DNA of 5,161 bases from DASUPK01 sp033856335 (GTDB taxonomy: Bacteria; Actinomycetota; Thermoleophilia; Solirubrobacterales; 70-9). The DNA is taken from NCBI GenBank assembly GCA_033856335.1, contig JAWVFG010000203.1, forward strand, positions 1-5,161, written 5' to 3'. Positions 1 through 5,161 of the stretch are shown in pieces. A program made the position numbers and the translations under genes. The notes under the pieces are model-generated. The model saw only the letters and a list, made by a program, of their open reading frames with translations, did not search any database and was not told where the DNA came from. Position 1 is the stretch's first letter, and each line of letters opens with the position of its first letter.

Positions 1-944
<944 letters not shown>

Positions 945-994
945 GCTGCCGATTGTCGCGCACCGACCCCACCCAGCCGCTTCCGGGGCCGTCG
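945..994 (-). promoter_or_regulatory. Short gap upstream of prfA; weak -10-like hexamer
   Basis: This 50-bp gap lies between the stop of the small membrane protein gene and the prfA ATG. Read on the minus strand it contains GACAAT at 957-952 (4 of 6 matches to TATAAT), with 7 nt between it and the ATG. That spacing would give a transcript starting at or next to the ATG, which would explain the missing Shine-Dalgarno. No convincing -35 box is visible at the right distance. No hairpin followed by a T-run is seen, so nothing clearly stops readthrough from the upstream operon. The promoter is a guess from spacing and composition. Confidence 0.25.
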
Positions 995-1456
995 CTAGGA
1001 GGTGCTGCTGGTGACCGGCGGCGGCGAGGCCTGCTGGGTCGAATAGCCCGAGCCGGACGAGTAGCCGCTCGAGCCGGAGGAATAGCCGCTCGAGCCGGAG
1101 GAATAGCCGTTGCCGTACTGCTGCGCGTAGGGATCGGTCGCGGAGCTGCTCGACGAGGAGCCCGTCGAGGAGCCGGTGGTCGTGGAGTTGGCGGAGGTCT
1201 TCTTGGCGAGCTTGGCGGCCTTCGGGCCGAGCGCCGGGTCGTTGCCGGCCGCCAGCTGGGCCGCGATCAGGCCTCCGATGAGGATCGTCCCGACGATGGC
1301 GAGCAGCGCGAGCTTGGCGGTCAGCGCCCTGGTCGACTGAACGGGCCCGTTCGTCGAGTACCGCCGCGCCCGGTCGGCGCGCGCGTCCCGTGCGGACCGG
1401 GGACGCTCGGCGTACCGCCGCGGGACGCGATCGGGATACCGGGGATCGCGGCTCAT
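995..1456 (-). CDS. Small single-pass membrane protein with Ser/Gly/Tyr-rich repetitive tail
   Basis: I do not recognise a named family for this 153-residue protein. Residues 1-45 are strongly basic (many Arg, motif RRY twice) and should be cytosolic. Residues about 47-70 (KLALLAIVGTILIGGLIAAQLAA) form one clear membrane helix. A short Lys/Ala stretch follows, then a Ser/Thr run near 89-107 and a low-complexity tail in which GYSSGSS repeats at about 118-139, ending PPPVTSSTS. By the positive-inside rule the tail lies outside the membrane. The ATG overlaps the TGA of the heme membrane protein gene (ATGA, 1456-1453), so the two are probably translationally coupled and work together. It resembles the anchor and linker of an exported redox protein without its globular domain; it has no Cys, no heme motif and no FMN-binding fold. 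It could be a structural or adapter subunit, or a degenerate partner. The reading frame is supported by operon overlap and the TM segment, not by homology. Confidence 0.75.
   Translation of the reverse strand: MSRDPRYPDRVPRRYAERPRSARDARADRARRYSTNGPVQSTRALTAKLALLAIVGTILIGGLIAAQLAAGNDPALGPKAAKLAKKTSANSTTTGSSTGSSSSSSATDPYAQQYGNGYSSGSSGYSSGSSGYSSGSGYSTQQASPPPVTSSTS
1041..1109 (-). repeat. Imperfect 21-bp tandem repeat coding GYSSGSS
   Basis: Two adjacent 21-bp units at 1059-1079 and 1080-1100 differ at one base (gag versus gaa at the start of the unit on the plus strand). Each contains a CTCGAG core. A shortened 18-bp copy lies at 1041-1058 and the first 9 bases of another at 1101-1109. The unit length is a multiple of three, so gain or loss of a unit keeps the frame and changes only the number of GYSSGSS heptads in the tail of the small membrane protein. 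This is typical of slippage-prone linker DNA. Confidence 0.85.
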
Positions 1457-2091
1457 CGTGCCGGCTCGTATCGGTTCGCTTGGCCGGCCTGGGGCAGCGG
1501 CTCGGACGGGAGTGGGATCCGGCGTCGCGGCCGGCCCCGTTGTTCGGGCTCATCGCTCGGCAGGAGGCGGATGGCCGCCATCACCGCGAGCGGCGCAACG
1601 GTGGCGATCACGATCACGAGCAGCCAGAAGGAATGGGCGTCGGTGCCGGCGCCGAGCGTGTGCACCACAGCGAGTGCGTAGACGGCCAGGGTCCAACGGT
1701 GCATCTGGCGCCAGAGCTTGGGGCCGATCCAGCGCCGCACATAGAAGGTCAGGCCGAGCAGCGCTGCCGCCCATCCGCCGATGACTCCCAGGCCCGTCCA
1801 GAACTGGGCGTGCGACATCACGAACGGGATCGCGATTCCGGCCAGGCCGGGTCGCAGGTAGGAGTCGCCGAGCAGGGCGAGGCCATGCGCCGCGATGAAG
1901 ATCAGCGCCGTCAGAGCGGTCGCCTCGTGAGCCTGCTTCAGCTTCGCCATCGCGCCTGGACCCTTCGCGGAGCGCATCGCCATCGCCAGGCCCATGCCGA
2001 CGGAGACGGCGACGAGCACAAGGGCGACTACGCCGAAGGCGCGGCTGGCGATCCAGAAGATGTGTTGGCCGATATCGGTGTAGTTGTTCAC
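1453..2091 (-). CDS. Ferric-reductase-like heme transmembrane protein (MsrQ/FRD type), heme domain only
   Basis: This 212-residue integral membrane protein has about five hydrophobic helices (near 11-38, 57-74, 97-118, 134-149 and 154-177) and a basic, Pro-rich C-terminal tail (178-212) likely in the cytosol. Two His pairs stand out: H55/H69 in the second helix and H131/H144 in or beside the fourth, with 13 and 12 intervening residues. This is the arrangement of bis-heme ferric reductase, NADPH oxidase and MsrQ/YedZ domains, so it should carry two stacked b hemes that move electrons across the membrane. There is no FAD- or NAD(P)H-binding domain, so it needs a separate electron donor. The GTG at 2091 overlaps the apbE TGA (GTGA, 2091-2088); a GAGGTG at 2108-2103, 11 nt upstream, may serve as its ribosome site. 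No MsrP gene is in view, so the msrQ name is not assigned. The fold is well supported, the partner unknown. Confidence 0.87.
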   Translation of the reverse strand: MNNYTDIGQHIFWIASRAFGVVALVLVAVSVGMGLAMAMRSAKGPGAMAKLKQAHEATALTALIFIAAHGLALLGDSYLRPGLAGIAIPFVMSHAQFWTGLGVIGGWAAALLGLTFYVRRWIGPKLWRQMHRWTLAVYALAVVHTLGAGTDAHSFWLLVIVIATVAPLAVMAAIRLLPSDEPEQRGRPRRRIPLPSEPLPQAGQANRYEPAR

Positions 2092-3107
2092 GCCGCCATC
2101 ACCACCTCGTGCTGATCGCTCGGCGTCTCGGCCAGGGAGCCGCAGAGCTCGACCGTGCCGTCGTCGAGGACGATCAGCCCGCCGTGCGAGTCGAGGATCT
2201 CCCGAGCGCGCTCCGGGCCGGACAGGAAGGCCATCTTCGCGAGCGTCTCCGCCTCCAGGGCCGTTGAGCCCAGGGAACTCGCCTGGATCACGCCGGTCCA
2301 GGCGGGGTCGCCCGTCGACGGATCGAGGAGATGGTGGGCGTAACCCGTCTCGGTCTGCCAGAGGCGGGTCTTGATGCCGCTGGTCGCCACGGCGCCGCGG
2401 TCGAGCATGAACTCGTGAGCCGGCGCCTGCTCCAGCGGATGATCGATGCGGACCTGGCGCTCGAGGGGCCGATCCCCGCCGATGCGCAGATCGCCCCCGG
2501 CATCGACGACGAAGGTCGAGTAGCCGGCGAGCCGGTCGGAGGCCAGGTCGGCGGCGAGCCCCTTGCCGCTGCCGCCCGTGTCCAGACGGATGCCCGGGGG
2601 CCTGCTCACGATTCCGGCGACGGCGTCCACGCTGATGTCCCGCCAGCGGGAGCCCGCCCGCGGGGAAGCCGGGTTGCGCTCGGGAGCGACGGCGAGCGCC
2701 TCACCGATGCCCGCCGGGGCAAGATCGGCGCGCGAGGTCGCATACCCCGCATCCTCGAGCTCGCTGACCAGGGTCGGGTCCACGAGGCCATCCGAGCGCC
2801 GCGCGGCCCAGAGCCCGGCGCCGATGGCGACCGCAAGGGTCGGGCTCACCGAACAGGCGTTACCCGCCTCGGCGTTCAGGGCGCAGAGCTCGCTGCCCTG
2901 ATCGAACCGGCTGAGCTTGCGATGCAGAAGCCGCAGAAAGAACTCGATCTGGATGCCCATCGCCTCCGGCGAGGGCAGCCCGGGACGCACCGGCTCCCCG
3001 ATCAGCACGCGCACGTGCGAGCCGAAGAGCTTGAAGCGGCGGTCGTCCTCGAGGAACGACGACGTGTCCGGGGCCGAGATCACTCGTGAATAGTCGTCCT
3101 GAGCCAT
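2088..3107 (-). CDS. apbE: FAD:protein FMN transferase (ApbE family)
   Basis: ApbE enzymes use FAD and Mg2+ to attach FMN covalently to Thr or Ser of redox proteins. The 339-residue product shows the family landmarks in order: FKLFGSHVRV (25-34), SRFDQGSELCALN (66-78), VDPTL (109-113), LDTGGSGKGLAAD (175-187, matching the family lDlGg..KG..vD signature), VDAGGDLRIGG (201-211), ATSG (241-244) and HHLLDPSTG (258-266). The usual C-terminal ADALST-like metal site reads AETLAK (286-291), with Glu for Asp and Lys for Thr. The N-terminus (MAQDDYSRVI) has no signal peptide, lipobox or membrane helix, so the protein appears cytosolic, unlike many periplasmic ApbE proteins. The ATG at 3107 is chosen because upstream in-frame sequence soon runs antisense into the regulator gene; a GTG at 3113 is a close alternative. 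No clear Shine-Dalgarno precedes either. It is first in a coupled operon with the heme membrane protein, and divergent from the two-component genes. Confidence 0.94.
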   Translation of the reverse strand: MAQDDYSRVISAPDTSSFLEDDRRFKLFGSHVRVLIGEPVRPGLPSPEAMGIQIEFFLRLLHRKLSRFDQGSELCALNAEAGNACSVSPTLAVAIGAGLWAARRSDGLVDPTLVSELEDAGYATSRADLAPAGIGEALAVAPERNPASPRAGSRWRDISVDAVAGIVSRPPGIRLDTGGSGKGLAADLASDRLAGYSTFVVDAGGDLRIGGDRPLERQVRIDHPLEQAPAHEFMLDRGAVATSGIKTRLWQTETGYAHHLLDPSTGDPAWTGVIQASSLGSTALEAETLAKMAFLSGPERAREILDSHGGLIVLDDGTVELCGSLAETPSDQHEVVMAA

Positions 3108-3132
3108 GAACACGCCGTAAGCGGCCGATGAG

Positions 3133-3147
3133 AGTTCTCTTAGAACT
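3133..3147. promoter_or_regulatory. Palindrome in the divergent intergenic region, candidate operator
   Basis: AGTTCT CTT AGAACT is a perfect inverted repeat with 6-bp arms and a 3-bp spacer, and it is AT-rich within GC-rich DNA. It lies 25 bp before the apbE ATG and 38 bp before the regulator ATG. If the regulator is transcribed from its own ATG, the palindrome centre is near -45, a usual activator position. No T-run follows, so it is not a terminator. It may be the binding site of the adjacent response regulator, although OmpR-type proteins more often bind direct repeats. The function is inferred. Confidence 0.45.
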
Positions 3148-3185
3148 TTGCGGCGGTTACGGGACGCCCGCCTAGCATTGCCCCG
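3148..3185 (+). promoter_or_regulatory. Candidate promoter for the two-component operon, leaderless
   Basis: TAGCAT at 3173-3178 matches TATAAT at 4 of 6 positions, including the first two and last two bases, and is followed by 7 nt and then the regulator ATG. A poor -35 candidate, TTGCGG at 3148-3153, gives a 19-bp spacer. There is no Shine-Dalgarno before the ATG. Together these point to transcription starting at or beside the ATG, as is common for leaderless actinobacterial mRNAs. No equally good promoter for apbE was found on the other strand. Confidence 0.4.
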
Positions 3186-3863
3186 ATGCGGATCCTGATC
3201 GTGGAGGACGAGCGCCCGATCGCCGAGTTCGTGCAGCGCGGGCTCGAGGCCGAGGGCTACTCGGTCACCTGCGCGTACGACGGCGAGGAGGGCCTGACCC
3301 TGGCCGGGACGGGCGACTATGCGCTGGTCGTCCTCGACGTCCTCCTCCCCAAGCTCAGTGGGCTGGAGGTGGTCAAGGGAATCAGGGAACGCGATGACGC
3401 GCTGCCGGTGATCATGCTGACGGCGCTGGCCGAGACCGACGACGTCGTCACCGGCCTCGACCTCGGTGCCAGCGACTACCTCACCAAGCCGTTCGCCTTC
3501 GCCGAGCTGCTGGCGAGAGTCAGGGCGCACCTGCGGCAGCCCGGCCAGGCCAGCGGGACCTCGCTCGAGGTCGGGCGGATCAACCTCGACTTCCGCAGCC
3601 GCGAGGTGAATCGCGCCGGCGAGGGCGTCAAGTTGACGGCACGGGAGTTCGAGCTGCTCGCGTACCTGATGCGACACCCCGACCAGGTCCTATCGCGCGC
3701 GCAGATCCTGAACGCGGTCTGGGGCTACGACTATGACCCGGGGACCAACGTCCTCGACGTCTACATCGGCTATCTGCGCCGGAAGCTGGCCGACGCGGAG
3801 GGTGACGCGCCGATCCAGACGGTGCGCTCGGCCGGCTACCGGCTGGTGAGCTCCGATGCGTAG
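3186..3863 (+). CDS. OmpR/PhoB-family two-component response regulator
   Basis: The 225-residue protein is a complete DNA-binding response regulator of normal family length. The receiver domain (about 1-118) has the acidic pair E7-D8, phosphoacceptor D51 in VVLDVLLPKLSG, conserved T79 in IMLTA and K101 in YLTKPF. The C-terminal winged helix (about 127-222) shows LTAREFELLAYLMRHPDQVLSR, the recognition-helix segment NVLDVYIGYLRRKL, and the wing end IQTVRSAGYRL. Phosphorylation at D51 should promote dimerisation and DNA binding. The ATG lacks a Shine-Dalgarno and is probably read from a leaderless mRNA. It overlaps the kinase gene by 8 bp, so the two form a cognate pair. Divergent placement next to apbE makes the apbE operon its likeliest target, with possible autoregulation through the shared gap. 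The specific orthologue cannot be named from sequence alone. Confidence 0.96.
   Translation: MRILIVEDERPIAEFVQRGLEAEGYSVTCAYDGEEGLTLAGTGDYALVVLDVLLPKLSGLEVVKGIRERDDALPVIMLTALAETDDVVTGLDLGASDYLTKPFAFAELLARVRAHLRQPGQASGTSLEVGRINLDFRSREVNRAGEGVKLTAREFELLAYLMRHPDQVLSRAQILNAVWGYDYDPGTNVLDVYIGYLRRKLADAEGDAPIQTVRSAGYRLVSSDA
3845..3850 (+). promoter_or_regulatory. Ribosome binding site of the histidine kinase gene
   Basis: GGTGAG lies inside the last codons of the response regulator gene, 5 nt before the ATG at 3856. It is the only SD-like sequence near the start and supports that ATG as the kinase start, giving translation coupled to the regulator. Confidence 0.55.
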
Positions 3864-5161
3864 ATGGATCCCGCGAGGGATCCGGCTCCGGCTGGTCCTC
3901 GCGATCTCCGCGGTGAGCATGGCCGCGGTGGCGGCGAGCTTCTTCGCCCTCCACGAGACGACGGCGGCCAACCTCCGCAGCAGGATCGACCGGGAGCTGA
4001 GTGAGCAGTACGCGGAGTTCCAGCAGCGCGTGCTGAGCAAGGGTGAGGTTCGCGATCCCGCCAGGTTGCAGCGGGCGAGCGAGCGCTTCCTCGCCGGACA
4101 GCGCTACCACCCCGAGGCGCGCATCTACGTGATCACCCCGGAGGGCGGTCTGACCCCGGTCACGAACCAGCACCGGATCGTCGACGAGGAGCTCGCCGAG
4201 TCCCAGAGCGGCAACAGTGAAAGCGGTGAGGCCGGGGCAGGCGGGATCGTCACCGCCGGCGACGGGTTGACCACGGTCTCCACGGACGAGACGGGCAAGC
4301 TCCGGGTCCTCACCGAGCCGGTGGTCGTCGGGGCGACGAGGATCGGCACCTTCCGCGTGGCGGATCCGCTCACCTCGGTGGACCAGGCCCTGGCATCGCT
4401 GCGAAACAGGTTCATCGCGGTCGGCTTGGGCGCGCTGCTGCTCTCGGTGGCCATCGCGATCTGGCTCGCGAACCTGATCTCGAGGCCGCTGCGCCGGATG
4501 GCCGCCGTCGCCTCGGCGGTCGACTCCGGTGAGCTCTCCCACCGGATCGACTACAGCGGCACGGACGAGGTCGGTGTCCTCGCGGACTCCTTCAACCACA
4601 TGATGGATCGCCTCGAGGAGGGCTTCCGACTCCAGCGGGACTTCGTCTCCGACGCCTCACACGAGCTCCGCAGCCCGCTCACCGTGCTGCGCGGGCGGAT
4701 CGAGCAACTCGCGGACCACGTCGGCGATCGCGCGGCCGTCAATGCGGAGGCCGACGAGCTGATGCGAGAGGTGCGTCGCATGGAGCGCCTCACCGACGAC
4801 ATGCTCACCCTGGCCAAGGCGGAGCGCGGAGGGCTGGTGCAGCGCAGGCGGGTGCCGATCGACGACTTCGTCGAGGACCTGCGCCGCGACCTGCCGCTGC
4901 TCGGGCCGCGCCACTACAGCGTGGAGACGAGCGTGCACGGAGACCTGGAGGCCGATCCGGACCGGCTCGCCCAGGTGTTGCGCAACCTGGTTGCCAACGC
5001 CGTCCGGCACACCTCGGCCGAGGGGCACATCGACATCTCGATCGGGTCGGAGAACGGCGCCGCGATCTTCGTCGTCACCGACGACGGCACGGGAATAGAG
5101 CCGGACCAGCTCGGGCGGATCTTCGATCGCTTCCATCGCACCGACGAGGGCCGGAGCCGGG
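3856..5161 (+). CDS. HAMP-domain sensor histidine kinase, C-terminus cut off by window edge
   Basis: This membrane sensor autophosphorylates on His and passes phosphate to the regulator encoded just upstream. The 435 codons seen give a basic N-terminus (MRRWIPRGIRLRL), membrane helix 1 (about 11-32), an extracytosolic sensor region of about 150 residues (33-185) with no Cys and a Ser/Gly/Glu-rich loop near 116-130, helix 2 (186-207), and a HAMP linker (about 208-260). The HisKA domain follows with SDASHELRSPLTVLRGR, where H269 is the phosphorylated His. The ATPase domain has the N box RNLVANAVRHT (N381), the G1 box DDGTGI (409-414) and the F box IFDRFHR (422-428). The G2 box lies past the right edge. 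The ATG at 3856 overlaps the regulator stop (TAG 3861-3863) and is preceded by GGTGAG. The reading frame is open to the window end. The ligand is unknown; the neighbouring genes suggest a redox, metal or envelope signal, but that is inference. Confidence 0.96.
   Translation, partial: MRRWIPRGIRLRLVLAISAVSMAAVAASFFALHETTAANLRSRIDRELSEQYAEFQQRVLSKGEVRDPARLQRASERFLAGQRYHPEARIYVITPEGGLTPVTNQHRIVDEELAESQSGNSESGEAGAGGIVTAGDGLTTVSTDETGKLRVLTEPVVVGATRIGTFRVADPLTSVDQALASLRNRFIAVGLGALLLSVAIAIWLANLISRPLRRMAAVASAVDSGELSHRIDYSGTDEVGVLADSFNHMMDRLEEGFRLQRDFVSDASHELRSPLTVLRGRIEQLADHVGDRAAVNAEADELMREVRRMERLTDDMLTLAKAERGGLVQRRRVPIDDFVEDLRRDLPLLGPRHYSVETSVHGDLEADPDRLAQVLRNLVANAVRHTSAEGHIDISIGSENGAAIFVVTDDGTGIEPDQLGRIFDRFHRTDEGRSR

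Noticed and set aside
1136..1147. S-S-A-T in the small protein as an FMN attachment site
   Set aside because: It lacks the Gly and the upstream Asp of the usual site and is embedded in a Ser run with no FMN-binding fold, so it is not listed as a feature.
1453..2091. Calling the heme membrane protein msrQ
   Set aside because: No msrP gene is adjacent and the ferric-reductase-like family is broad, so the symbol would overstate what the sequence shows.
953..2115. Plus-strand open frames opposite the small membrane protein and heme protein genes
   Set aside because: They are low-complexity Arg/Gly/Ala-rich products without motifs, while the minus strand gives membrane helices, paired His residues and coupled gene overlaps.
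2331..3089. Plus-strand open frame of 252 residues opposite apbE
   Set aside because: No recognisable domain; the ApbE signature motifs lie on the opposite strand over the same bases.
3108..3677. In-frame upstream extension of the apbE reading frame to 3677 (529 residues in total)
   Set aside because: The extension runs antisense through the well-supported response regulator gene, has no ApbE homology features, and the catalytic domain is complete from the ATG at 3107.
3628..4599. Long minus-strand open frame opposite the regulator and kinase genes
   Set aside because: The translation is Arg/Gly/Pro/Asp-rich with no domain, typical of the antisense strand of high-GC genes; the plus strand encodes clear regulator and kinase motifs.

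Overview
The window is dense, high-GC DNA from a free-living bacterium. High GC throughout, short gaps, ATGA/GTGA-type gene overlaps, starts without a Shine-Dalgarno (SD) sequence and an H-box reading HELRSPLT all suggest a high-GC actinomycete. A deep branch such as Thermoleophilia is possible, but this is inference from style and not from a marker gene. Six genes are visible and fill almost all of the sequence. Two of them, at the ends, run off the window.

Minus strand, read from right to left (3107 to 1): an ApbE-type FAD:protein FMN transferase, a small five-helix heme membrane protein of the ferric-reductase/MsrQ type, a small single-pass membrane protein with a Ser/Gly/Tyr-rich repetitive tail, and, after a 50-bp gap, peptide chain release factor 1 (prfA, C-terminus cut off). 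The first three overlap by 4 bp each and look like one translationally coupled operon. Plus strand (3186 to the right edge): an OmpR/PhoB-type response regulator and, overlapping it by 8 bp, its HAMP-containing sensor histidine kinase, which runs off the window within the catalytic ATPase domain.

The 78-bp gap at 3108-3185 separates the divergent apbE and regulator genes. It holds a perfect 6-bp-arm palindrome and a -10-like hexamer placed so that the regulator mRNA would be leaderless. The simplest reading is a redox locus: a membrane two-component system controls a module that passes electrons through two hemes to an extracytosolic acceptor, with ApbE attaching FMN covalently to a partner. 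No recognisable FMN-binding partner domain is present here. The small Ser-rich membrane protein sits where such a partner might be expected, so its role is the main open question. prfA is a housekeeping gene that happens to lie downstream.
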